The position numbers were made by a program, and so were the translations under genes. DNA of 64,000 nt from Pedobacter psychrodurus (GTDB taxonomy: Bacteria; Bacteroidota; Bacteroidia; Sphingobacteriales; Sphingobacteriaceae): the NCBI RefSeq assembly GCF_004331735.1, contig NZ_SJSO01000007.1, positions 186,001-250,000 of the forward strand, in the 5' to 3' direction. Shown here in pieces: positions 8,693-17,033 of this stretch; within the stretch, counting starts at the first letter, position 1, and the number at the start of each line of letters is the position of its first letter. The notes under the pieces were generated by a model that did not search any database, had not been told where the DNA came from, and was given only the letters and a program-made list of their open reading frames with translations.

Positions 8693-9973
8693 ATGTCAGT
8701 AAAGGTTAATATCACTTCAAAGGGAATACAAAAGGTACTTAAAAACTATAATGAAAAGCAAGCCATTGCGGAGTACATTTGGAATGGTTTTGATGCCAAT
8801 GCGAACACCATACACGTAGATTATGTGGCCAATTCGCTTGGTCTATTAGCGCAGTTAACTATTGCTGATAATGGTTATGGAATTAATTTTGATCGCCTAC
8901 AACAAAAATTCGATCCGTTCTTCGAATCTGAAAAATCTATTCAGATTGTAGCGCCAAAGCATACCTCGAAAATGCATGGCCGTAATGGGGTAGGGAGACT
9001 TACCTTTTTTACCTTTGCGCACGATGCCGTTTGGCACACCACTTACCAGTCAGAACAGGGGTTTCGTTATGGCGAAATACAAATTAGCACTGGTGGTTTA
9101 AACAGTTATAGCCACGATTTTACCACTGCTCCGAGCAATACTGGTGAGACTGGAACCACTGTTTCTTTTACTAATTTGAGGATCAGTCAGCAAGATGTAG
9201 AAGAAACGGTACTTCCTTTTTTGATAAACGAATTCTGTTGGTTTATTGAGTTAAACAAGCACAAAAACTATTCGATTATTGTAAATGGCGAAGCATTAGA
9301 TTTTAGCAGCAATGTTAAAACCTTAGAAGAGTTTAATCTTTTTTATCCCGATACCGCCGTTACTTTTAAGATTAAATATGTTCATTGGAAAGAAAACCTA
9401 CACAAAGAACTGTCTAAATACTATTTTTTAGCCAGTGGTGAAGAAATTTATAAAGATTACACCACCCTAAATAAAAAGAGCGACGATTATTTCCATAGTG
9501 TTTATATAGATAGCGATTTTTTTCGTGATTTCGATTTTAAGAGTTTCGAAAATGAAGGGCAGGTGGCCATATTTGGTGCAGCTAAATCTTCAGCCGAGTA
9601 TAGATTTCTAATTAAAGCGTTAACAGAATATCTTAAAAGTAAACGTAAACCATTTTTAAAGGAATATGCCAACCGCCTTGTCGAAACTTACGAACAGGAT
9701 GAGATATTTCCAGTTTATGCTACTGAAAGAGAAAAAGAATTAAGAAAACCAGCGCTGGTTAATTTAATTAAGGCATTATATGAAGTAGAACCTAAATTGT
9801 TTAGCAGTTTAAATACCGATCAAAAGAAAACTTTTGTGCGCTTGATCGATCTTCTAATGCGCTCTAACCTACGTGATGAGATTTTTGAAATGTTCAATGA
9901 CATGATCGAATTAGAGGCCGAAGAGCAGGATGAGCTATTGCAATTGATAAAAGGCCTTGATGAACGTGAATAA
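8693..9973 (+). CDS. Orphan GHKL (Hsp90/MutL-like) ATPase
   Basis: The ATP-binding Bergerat fold is clear: N box EYIWNGFDANA, G1 box DNGYGIN and G2 box GRNGVGRLTF, all within the first 115 residues, as in Hsp90, MutL, MORC and histidine kinases. There is no kinase phospho-acceptor helix and no nuclease motif that I see. The middle is a mixed alpha/beta transducer-like region and the last 100 residues are helical. I prefer the ATG at 8693 over an in-frame ATG at 8663, because the extra ten residues are hydrophobic and precede the start of the domain. Some stand-alone proteins of this type act in stress or anti-phage defence, but nothing next to it supports that. It stands alone between a pseudogene and the pxp operon. 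Confidence 0.75.
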   Translation: MSVKVNITSKGIQKVLKNYNEKQAIAEYIWNGFDANANTIHVDYVANSLGLLAQLTIADNGYGINFDRLQQKFDPFFESEKSIQIVAPKHTSKMHGRNGVGRLTFFTFAHDAVWHTTYQSEQGFRYGEIQISTGGLNSYSHDFTTAPSNTGETGTTVSFTNLRISQQDVEETVLPFLINEFCWFIELNKHKNYSIIVNGEALDFSSNVKTLEEFNLFYPDTAVTFKIKYVHWKENLHKELSKYYFLASGEEIYKDYTTLNKKSDDYFHSVYIDSDFFRDFDFKSFENEGQVAIFGAAKSSAEYRFLIKALTEYLKSKRKPFLKEYANRLVETYEQDEIFPVYATEREKELRKPALVNLIKALYEVEPKLFSSLNTDQKKTFVRLIDLLMRSNLRDEIFEMFNDMIELEAEEQDELLQLIKGLDERE

Positions 9974-10145
9974 TATCCGTACAGCCATTTAAAAATACCT
10001 TCTTTATTCTTTTTTACGCATAAATTAGCTACGATTATTCACAAAACTTGTGATTTTGATATTATATAATCATTTTTATAGCAGCAGTTTAGTTGTTATG
10101 CCCGTTTTATGAAGATCACTTATTATTAAATCTTACTGTTTTTGT

Positions 10146-10886
10146 ATGACTGAGCAGGTAGGATATTTTGAAGCAGACATCCCCTTAAAAATTTACGGGC
10201 TGAGTGAAAAATCGGTTACAATAACATTCGGAACGGCAATCGATAACGATTTGTTGAGCCTGATTACCGATTTTAATCAGTTGTTGTTGCAAAATCCTTT
10301 TTCTGGTTTAATTACCACAGTTCCGGCTTATACAACATTAACCGTTTTTTTTGATCCGTTAAGTGTGATGTTATCAGATCTTCCGGGTGAAGCTTGTTTC
10401 GAAAAAGTATCGGCGCATTTAAATAAAATTGCACAAACAAAAAGAGAAAAATCAAGGGTAGTCGCTGATAAACGTGTTATTCCAGTGTGTTATGGTAGCG
10501 ATTTTGGTCAGGATCTTTTAACGGTAGCCCGCACCAATAACCTTACCGAAACTGAGGTAATTGATATACATACTGCTGGCCAATACATTGTTTTTATGAT
10601 CGGCTTTGTGCCAGGTTTCGCCTATATGGGCGGTATGGATATCAGATTATCAACGCCTAGAAAAGAAGTGCCTAATGCTAAAATACCCGCTGGATCTGTA
10701 GGTATAGCAGGCAATCAAACCGGCATTTATCCTTTGGAAACACCTGGCGGATGGCAGATTGTTGGAAAAACACCATTAAAGATGTTTGATGTAAATCGTT
10801 CGCAGCCATCACTTTTAAAGGGAGGGGATCTGGTTACTTTTAAAGCCATTGGTATAAATGAGTTTAATACTTATGCTGAAATATGA
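10146..10886 (+). CDS. pxpB: 5-oxoprolinase subunit B (KipI family)
   Basis: PxpB, PxpC and PxpA together hydrolyse 5-oxoproline (pyroglutamate) to glutamate with ATP. This 246-residue protein has the KipI/allophanate-hydrolase subunit 1 fold, with the family signature GFVPGFAYMGGMD, then STPRKEVPNAKIPAGSVGIAG and ETPGGWQIVG. It opens a four-gene block in which every stop overlaps the next start by four bases (ATGA), so the genes are translationally coupled and probably made in fixed ratios. B. subtilis KipI also inhibits the sporulation kinase KinA, a role irrelevant here. The 172 bp upstream show no clear promoter of the TAnnTTTG type. Confidence 0.93.
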   Translation: MTEQVGYFEADIPLKIYGLSEKSVTITFGTAIDNDLLSLITDFNQLLLQNPFSGLITTVPAYTTLTVFFDPLSVMLSDLPGEACFEKVSAHLNKIAQTKREKSRVVADKRVIPVCYGSDFGQDLLTVARTNNLTETEVIDIHTAGQYIVFMIGFVPGFAYMGGMDIRLSTPRKEVPNAKIPAGSVGIAGNQTGIYPLETPGGWQIVGKTPLKMFDVNRSQPSLLKGGDLVTFKAIGINEFNTYAEI

Positions 10887-11887
10887 GTATGAAAATCAGT
10901 ATCATTAAGCCGGGCTTATTAAGCACCATTCAAGATATAGGTCGGTACCGATACCTTTCGCAAGCTGTACCTGTTTCAGGCGTCATGGATGAGTTGGCTC
11001 ACCGATTGGCCAATAAAGCAGTTGGTAACGATGATCATCATGCTACCATTGAGTTTACCTATGCCGATGCTTCATTTAAAGCTGAAACACCTATTCTGGT
11101 TTCTTATTCTGGCGATGGTGCATGCATGGTTTACAATAATGAGCTAATGCCTGCAGAAAAGCCATTGTTTTTTCCAGCAGGTTCCGTTATAAAGCTAATC
11201 AGTAACACCATTGGCACACGTACCTATTTGGCTATTGCTGGTGGATGGGATGTACCGGATATAATGGAAAGTAAAAGCACCTATCTTACTGCTGCTTTTG
11301 GGGGCTTTAAAGGGAGGGCATTGCAAAAAGCAGATGTTTTGACTAGCGGTACTGTTATTAACGAAGTATCAAAATGGATATTAGAACAATTAATCGATCG
11401 GTCGTTAACCTACCCAAATTGGCGCATTTCGCGCGAAAGTTTACTGCCAGAGCAAAGACAAGCCATTAGAGTTGTACTCGCCAATGAAATCAGTTGGTTT
11501 GATGCGACATCCATTATTTCATTTTTAACCAATTCTTATACCATCGATAGAAGGAGTAATCGCATGGGTTATCATTTATCGGGGAAGCCATTGGTGAGAA
11601 AGGTTAAAAAGGAATTGCTCAGCACAGCAGTAGCCCCTGGGATTATTCAGGTAACCGGAAGTGGCGATTTGGTTATACTCATGGCCGACTGTCAAACAAC
11701 AGGTGGTTATCCACGTATTGCTCACGTTGCAGCGGTCGATTTGCCTTTATGTGCCCAGTTAAAACCTGGCGATACCATTCACTTTTCTGAAATTTCGAGA
11801 GATGAGGCGGAAGAACTTTACCTCGAACGTGAACGCGATTTATCATTGATTACCATGGCAATAAGCCTTAAATATATTAAAACATGA
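10883..11887 (+). CDS. pxpC: 5-oxoprolinase subunit C (KipA family)
   Basis: The product (334 residues) is the biotin-dependent carboxyltransferase-like subunit of the prokaryotic 5-oxoprolinase; despite the family name, no biotin is involved in PxpABC. Recognisable stretches are IKPGLLSTIQDIGR at the start, YLAIAGGWDVP in the middle, and SNRMGYHLSG with GDLVILMADCQTTGGYPRI near the end. The ATG overlaps the pxpB stop (10883-10886) and its own stop overlaps the pxpA start (11884-11887). Confidence 0.93.
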   Translation: MSMKISIIKPGLLSTIQDIGRYRYLSQAVPVSGVMDELAHRLANKAVGNDDHHATIEFTYADASFKAETPILVSYSGDGACMVYNNELMPAEKPLFFPAGSVIKLISNTIGTRTYLAIAGGWDVPDIMESKSTYLTAAFGGFKGRALQKADVLTSGTVINEVSKWILEQLIDRSLTYPNWRISRESLLPEQRQAIRVVLANEISWFDATSIISFLTNSYTIDRRSNRMGYHLSGKPLVRKVKKELLSTAVAPGIIQVTGSGDLVILMADCQTTGGYPRIAHVAAVDLPLCAQLKPGDTIHFSEISRDEAEELYLERERDLSLITMAISLKYIKT

Positions 11888-12645
11888 AAATGATCGATCT
11901 TAATTGCGACATGGGAGAAGCATATGGGAATTATGCTATGCCCAATGATGAAAAATTGATGGATTATATTTCATCGGCAAATATTGCCTGCGGCTTTCAT
12001 GCTGGCGACCCGACTGTAATGCATCAAACTGTAGCTTTAGCCTTAAAAAAAGGAGTGGCCATTGGTGCGCACCCTGGTTTGCCCGATTTGCAAGGCTTTG
12101 GTCGTAGAGAAATGAAAATTACTGCAAATGAGGCCTATCAGCTTACTTTATATCAAATTGGTGCATTAAGTGGTTTTGTAAAAGCTGCAGGTAGTAAATT
12201 ACATCATGTTAAAGCGCACGGTGCATTATATAATATGGCGGCCAAGGATACCGCTTTGGCAAAAGCCATTGTGCAGGCCGTTTACGATTTCGATACAGGT
12301 CTGATCTTATATGCTTTAGCAGGCAGTAAGATGATAGATGAAGCTGAAAAAATTGGTATAGTAACCGCATCAGAAGTTTTTGCCGATCGTAGTTATCAGG
12401 ATGATGGTTTACTTACTCCACGCGCAGCAGACAACGCTTTAATTACTAGCGAAGAAGATGCTGTAAATCAGGTTTTGGGATTTGCTTTAAAGCAGGAAGT
12501 AAGGAGTATAGACGGAAATCGTATTGCAGTTAAGGCTGAAACTGTTTGTTTGCATGGGGATGGCACACACGCTGTTGCTTTTACTAAATTAATAGCTGAA
12601 AGATTAAAAAAAGAAGGTATTATAATTAAAGCCCCAGCAATATGA
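11884..12645 (+). CDS. pxpA: 5-oxoprolinase subunit A (LamB/YcsF family)
   Basis: A 253-residue TIM-barrel-like protein of the LamB/YcsF family, the subunit that carries out lactam ring opening in PxpABC. Diagnostic stretches are DLNCDMGEAYG, SANIACGFHAGDP, GAHPGLPDLQGFGRR, VKAHGALYN and AVKAETVCLHGD, with the conserved Asp and His residues present. It is third in the coupled operon. The next gene, a membrane protein, begins within its stop codon, as ycsG follows ycsF in B. subtilis, supporting a shared pathway. Confidence 0.94.
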   Translation: MKMIDLNCDMGEAYGNYAMPNDEKLMDYISSANIACGFHAGDPTVMHQTVALALKKGVAIGAHPGLPDLQGFGRREMKITANEAYQLTLYQIGALSGFVKAAGSKLHHVKAHGALYNMAAKDTALAKAIVQAVYDFDTGLILYALAGSKMIDEAEKIGIVTASEVFADRSYQDDGLLTPRAADNALITSEEDAVNQVLGFALKQEVRSIDGNRIAVKAETVCLHGDGTHAVAFTKLIAERLKKEGIIIKAPAI

Positions 12646-13826
12646 AACCAAAATATAACTGGAGTGTACTTTTAGGGGCCGCTTTTTTAATGGCTTCATC
12701 GGCCATTGGTCCCGGATTTTTAACACAAACAGCCGTTTTTACCCAGCAGTTAGGCGCAAGTTTTGCCTTTGTGATATTGCTATCCATCATTTTAGATGCC
12801 ATTGCACAGTTAAACATTTGGCGGATTATTGCAGTTGCTGATAAACCTGCTCAAGATATCGCCAATAAGTTATTTCCAGGTCTGGGATACTTTATTTCTT
12901 TTCTGGTTTTTTTAGGTGGTTTAGCTTTTAACATTGGTAATATTGCTGGCGCTGGCTTAGGACTAAATGTACTATTCGGCATTAGTGTAGGGCAGGGCGC
13001 TGTAATAAGCGCTATTATGGCAATAGGTATTTTTATTTACAAAGAAGCAGGTAAGGCGATGGATGTTTTTGCCAAAACCATGGGACTGATTAAAATTGTA
13101 CTCGCCTTAATTATTGCCTACACCAGTTCGCCACCATTAGCAGAAGCCGCATTAAGGGCTGTAAACCCTACGCAGTTTAGTTTTACAGCAGTATTAACCA
13201 TAGTTGGTGGAACAGTTGGTGGTTATATTACTTTTTCGGGCGCTCATCGTTTATTGGATGCCAGACAAACCGGAATACAGAATTTAGGCGCCGTAAATAA
13301 AGGTGCATTAAGTGCCATCGGACTGGCATCTATTATGCGCATATTATTATTTATTGCTGCTTTAGGGGTGGTAAGTAAAGGTTTTACCTTAGATCCATCC
13401 AATCCGGCAGCTTCGGTTTTCAAATTGGCCAGCGGCGAAATAGGGTATAAGATTTTTGGTGTAGTAATATGGGCTGCGGGGATTTCTTCGGTGGTGGGCT
13501 CGGCCTATACCTCCATCTCTTTTATTAAGAGTTTTCACCCACTGATATTAAAATTTAACAGAGAGATCATCATTGCCTTTATATCTATCTCTTGCATTAT
13601 TTTTATCTTCATTGGTAAACCCGTTAAAATACTGCTTACTGTAGGCGCCATTAATGGTTTTATTTTACCTATTGCATTAGGTATTATGCTTATTGCCGCT
13701 TATAAAACCAAAATTATTGCCAATTACAAACAACCATTTTGGTTAACCTTAACAGGTTTAGCTGTGGTATTAACCATGGTTTGGATGAGCTATGGTACCA
13801 TTATACAAATGATAAAAGGAGAATAA
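12642..13826 (+). CDS. Nramp-fold membrane transporter (YcsG type) lacking the canonical metal-binding motifs
   Basis: The product has 394 residues and about eleven membrane helices, with overall similarity to the Nramp family. Metal-transporting Nramps bind the ion with a DPGN motif in helix 1 and a Met-Pro-His motif in helix 6. Here helix 1 reads SAIGPGFLTQ, without the Asp and Asn, and the region expected to be helix 6 reads GGYITFSGAHRLLD, without the Met. Automatic annotation as a divalent-metal transporter is therefore doubtful. Its translational coupling to pxpA (ATGA at 12642) and the equivalent ycsF-ycsG order in B. subtilis suggest it carries the pathway's substrate, 5-oxoproline, or a related compound. 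That is inference from context. Confidence 0.8.
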   Translation: MKPKYNWSVLLGAAFLMASSAIGPGFLTQTAVFTQQLGASFAFVILLSIILDAIAQLNIWRIIAVADKPAQDIANKLFPGLGYFISFLVFLGGLAFNIGNIAGAGLGLNVLFGISVGQGAVISAIMAIGIFIYKEAGKAMDVFAKTMGLIKIVLALIIAYTSSPPLAEAALRAVNPTQFSFTAVLTIVGGTVGGYITFSGAHRLLDARQTGIQNLGAVNKGALSAIGLASIMRILLFIAALGVVSKGFTLDPSNPAASVFKLASGEIGYKIFGVVIWAAGISSVVGSAYTSISFIKSFHPLILKFNREIIIAFISISCIIFIFIGKPVKILLTVGAINGFILPIALGIMLIAAYKTKIIANYKQPFWLTLTGLAVVLTMVWMSYGTIIQMIKGE

Positions 13827-13837
13827 ATCTTTATACA

Positions 13838-16399
13838 ATGAATACGATTACCAAATATTTTTGCTTTTTCCTACTATGGAGTACAACCTGTTTTGCGCAG
13901 CAGAATACAAAACCACTGGCCGTAGAGCCAGGAGTGTCTCTTGCATTGGCTAGCTCCAGAAGCGAGACAATTAGTAATATTCAATACAAGCTTCACTTCA
14001 CTGTACCTGTAGAACAAACAGCTTCAATCCAATCAACTGAAAGCATTGATTTTAAATTAAATAAGTTGATTTATCTGCGAGTTGACTTTAAGCAAAATGC
14101 GGATCATATAAAACGAGTATCGGTTAATGGAAAAATCATACCTATCGATTTTAAAGCGGAACATATCTTAGTAAAGCAAGCGTATTTGAAAGTAGGTAAT
14201 AACCATATCGAAATCGAATTTATTGCTGGCAACGAATCGCTAAACAGGAATAAGGATTTTTTATATGCACTCTTTGTTCCCGATCATGCCAGAACAGTAT
14301 TCCCATGCTTTGATCAACCTGATTTAAAAGCTAACTTTTTACTTTCGTTAACCGTTCCAACTGATTGGAAAGTAATGGCTAATGCGGTTAAAAAAGATTC
14401 GCTGTTACAAGGCAATTTTACTACCTATCATTTTCATAATTCGGATAAATTACCCACCTATTTATTCTCTTTTACCGCAGGAAAATATACTTACATAAAC
14501 AGAAAAATGAAAGGCCGTGAGATGGGATTTCTGCACCGGGAAACAGATTCAGCTAAAATTAAGCTGAGCGTAGATTCTGTTTTTATAGCACATCGCGATG
14601 CCATCGATTTTTTGGAAGACTGGACATCGATAAAATACCCTTTTCAGAAAGTAGGCTTTGTCAGCATTCCAGATTTTCAGTTTGGTGGTATGGAACACCC
14701 CGGAGAGGTGCAATATAAAGCATCCGCATTGTTTTTAGATCAGGGGGCTACCAAAGATCAGTTTATTTCGCGTTCAAATCTGATTTCGCACGAAACGGCG
14801 CATATGTGGTTTGGTGATCTGGTAACCATGAAGTGGTTTAATGATGTTTGGATGAAAGAGGTTTTTGCCAATTTTATGGCCGATAAGGTAACCGAAAAAT
14901 TAATGGGCAAAAGTACTTTCGACCTTAAGTTTTTACAAGATCATTATCCAGCAGCTTACGGGGTAGATAGAACATTGGGCGCTAATCCCATTCGTCAGCA
15001 ATTGGATAACTTACAAGAAGCTGGATCGATGTACGGAAACATTATTTACCATAAAGCACCAATTATGATGCGTCAATTGGAGTTGTTGATGGGTAAACAG
15101 AATTTTCAAGAGGGAATAAGGGAGTATCTGAAAAAATACAGTTACAGCAACGCTACATGGAACGATTTGATTGCCATTTTAAGTAAATACAGTAAAAGCG
15201 ATCTCATCAGTTGGAACAAAGTTTGGGTAAATGAACCTGGTAGACCTGTTTTTAGTTACGATATTAAATACAACGGATATAAAATAAGTGATTTAAGCTT
15301 AAATCAAAGCAGTGAGATGGGACAGCAACGGGTATGGCCGCAATCTTTTACGGTTAAGCTGGTTTACCCAACAGAGAGTAAGATTTTGGTTGTAAATGCT
15401 AAGCTTGCTAAGACGGATTTAATTGAAGCAAAAGGTCTTCCAAAACCACAGTATATTTTATTTAATGCAAATGGTGCCGGGTATGGCCTTTTCCCGATCG
15501 ATCAGAAGATGATGAACAATCTTTATGATCTTGCTGATCCGCTAGAACGTGCATCTGCCTATATCAACGCATATGAAAATATGCTTTCGGGCCAAAACTA
15601 TAAACCTGATGAGCTTTTAACTGTATTGCTTAAAGGAGTAGCTATGGAGAAGAATGAAATGAATCTGAGGTTACTTACTGGGTACATCACCAATATTTAC
15701 TGGACATTCCTAACCACTGAAAAAAGAACGAGCATCTACCTGGCAACGGAAAAAGTAATATGGGATGCCATGGAGCAACAACAAATGCAAAATAACAAGA
15801 AAATTTTGTTCAACGCCTACCAAAATGTATACCTGAGTGCTGAAGCTGGTAAACGTTTATACGATATCTGGTTAAAACAATCTGCCCCAAATGGAGTCAA
15901 ACTATTGGAAGATGACTATAGTTCGCTAGCCTTAACTTTAGCACTTAAAACAGATACTGCTAATACAATTTTAAAAGAACAACTGGCGAGGACAAAAAAT
16001 GATGACCGTAAAAACAGGTTGATTTATTTAATGCCAGCGCTATCTTTAGATGTTAAAGAGAGAGACAGTTTTTTTAATAGCTTAAAAGACCGCAAAAACC
16101 GCCAGAAAGAAGCCTGGGTAACCATTGCCTTATCTTACCTTCATCATCCGTTAAGACAATCGACTTCTGTTCAATATCTTGATGAAAGTTTAGATTTATT
16201 GACAGAGATCCAGAAAACGGGGGATATATTCTTCCCACAGTCGTGGCTGGCTTCGATATTTTCTAGCTATAACAGCGAAAAAGCAAATACCGTAGTGCAA
16301 GATTTCTTAAAGTCTCATCCTAATTACAATCCAAAACTAAAGGATAAAATTTTGCAGACTACAGATAACCTTCGCCGGGCACAGATCATTGTGCATTAA
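13838..16399 (+). CDS. Secreted M1-family zinc aminopeptidase
   Basis: The ATG at 13838 is preferred over an in-frame ATG at 13739, which overlaps the transporter gene; from 13838 the protein starts with a signal peptide ending at CFAQQ. It has 853 residues. The gluzincin zinc site is complete: HETAH, then 18 residues, then the third ligand E in WMKEVFAN. The exopeptidase motif is GGMEH in place of the usual GAMEN; the N to H change may alter N-terminal recognition. The C-terminal 350 residues are helical, as in ERAP/APN-like enzymes. The gap to the transporter gene is 11 bp, so it is probably the last gene of the pxp operon, which suggests a joint role in using peptides. Confidence 0.9.
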   Translation: MNTITKYFCFFLLWSTTCFAQQNTKPLAVEPGVSLALASSRSETISNIQYKLHFTVPVEQTASIQSTESIDFKLNKLIYLRVDFKQNADHIKRVSVNGKIIPIDFKAEHILVKQAYLKVGNNHIEIEFIAGNESLNRNKDFLYALFVPDHARTVFPCFDQPDLKANFLLSLTVPTDWKVMANAVKKDSLLQGNFTTYHFHNSDKLPTYLFSFTAGKYTYINRKMKGREMGFLHRETDSAKIKLSVDSVFIAHRDAIDFLEDWTSIKYPFQKVGFVSIPDFQFGGMEHPGEVQYKASALFLDQGATKDQFISRSNLISHETAHMWFGDLVTMKWFNDVWMKEVFANFMADKVTEKLMGKSTFDLKFLQDHYPAAYGVDRTLGANPIRQQLDNLQEAGSMYGNIIYHKAPIMMRQLELLMGKQNFQEGIREYLKKYSYSNATWNDLIAILSKYSKSDLISWNKVWVNEPGRPVFSYDIKYNGYKISDLSLNQSSEMGQQRVWPQSFTVKLVYPTESKILVVNAKLAKTDLIEAKGLPKPQYILFNANGAGYGLFPIDQKMMNNLYDLADPLERASAYINAYENMLSGQNYKPDELLTVLLKGVAMEKNEMNLRLLTGYITNIYWTFLTTEKRTSIYLATEKVIWDAMEQQQMQNNKKILFNAYQNVYLSAEAGKRLYDIWLKQSAPNGVKLLEDDYSSLALTLALKTDTANTILKEQLARTKNDDRKNRLIYLMPALSLDVKERDSFFNSLKDRKNRQKEAWVTIALSYLHHPLRQSTSVQYLDESLDLLTEIQKTGDIFFPQSWLASIFSSYNSEKANTVVQDFLKSHPNYNPKLKDKILQTTDNLRRAQIIVH

Positions 16400-16445
16400 C
16401 TTTAATGTAAATAAATTTGTTACATACAGGTTTAAGAAGAATTTA

Positions 16446-16453
16446 TACTTTTG
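16446..16453 (+). promoter_or_regulatory. TAnnTTTG-type promoter element with no obvious gene behind it
   Basis: TACTTTTG matches TAnnTTTG perfectly. The nearest TTTG (16416-16419) is 26 bases upstream, longer than usual. A transcript from here would run straight into the hairpin at 16478-16509, so only a very short RNA would result. Confidence 0.25.
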
Positions 16454-16477
16454 TCGCGAGAGCGTTAATTTAGATTG

Positions 16478-16517
16478 AAAGGGGTAAACATGAATTTGTT
16501 TGCCCTTTTCGTTTTTA
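16478..16517 (+). terminator. Terminator downstream of the pxp/peptidase operon
   Basis: A 13-bp stem, left arm 16478-16490 (AAAGGGGTAAACA) and right arm 16497-16509 (TGTTTGCCCTTTT), includes two G-T pairs, has a 6-base loop, and is followed by TTTTT at 16512-16516. It lies about 80 bp past the peptidase stop. Confidence 0.7.
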
Positions 16518-17033
16518 AGAAGTTTTTACATTTATCTATAAAGCATCTTTATTGCTAAGGATTGAAAGCTTAGGCCCTTAACGCTCTTAACTTCTTAATG
16601 TTCAGATTGAATTTGCTTATTTTTTGGACCGCCTAGGCCATCAGAACTTAATCTAAAGTCTCATTAATCTTCTCGGCCATATGTTCATAATCGATGTTAA
16701 ATATTAATTAAAAGACTCTGTTTGACTATTCAGATCGTCTAACAAACTGTTTAATAAAATGTCTCTTTTATCTTCAATCGAAGAATCATCCTGGATAAAA
16801 ACGGTAAGGTTCGTGTTTTCTGTTGTTTGAGTTTGCATAAGGCTGCGTTTATGTTTGTCAATTAAATGTCTGCAATTATCTAACGTCGATTTTAGAATAT
16901 AGTTTGTAACTTTTTTATTCGAACTTGTAATATCTCAATTGAGCACGGTATTAAATAAATATTGACCAAACATTGCGCTAATATTGAGGTTATATCTTTC
17001 AGGACAAAACAAATTCTTTTAATCTGGAAATCG
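16518..17033. other. Intergenic stretch before the ergothioneine operon
   Basis: Apart from a possible 44-codon gene on the minus strand (16704-16838), I see no coding potential. No promoter with both elements is clear before the operon; TATCTTTC near 16995 is only a partial match to TAnnTTTG. Confidence 0.4.
16704..16838 (-). CDS. Possible 44-residue small protein
   Basis: The minus strand from 16838 has ATG and then 43 sense codons before TAA (16704-16706). The product begins MQTQTTENTNLTVFIQDD and continues with an acidic amphipathic helix (ILLNSLLDDLN). The composition, with regularly spaced Leu, looks protein-like rather than random. No ribosome-binding site is seen, and I do not recognise a family. 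Confidence 0.3.
   Translation of the reverse strand: MQTQTTENTNLTVFIQDDSSIEDKRDILLNSLLDDLNSQTESFN

Noticed and set aside
13739..13837. Upstream in-frame start for the M1 aminopeptidase
   Set aside because: It overlaps 88 bp of the transporter gene and hides the signal peptide; the ATG at 13838 begins with a normal signal sequence.
16962..17033. Longer N-terminus for the disulfide oxidoreductase
   Set aside because: The FAD-binding strand starts right after the ATG at 17034, as in the family.
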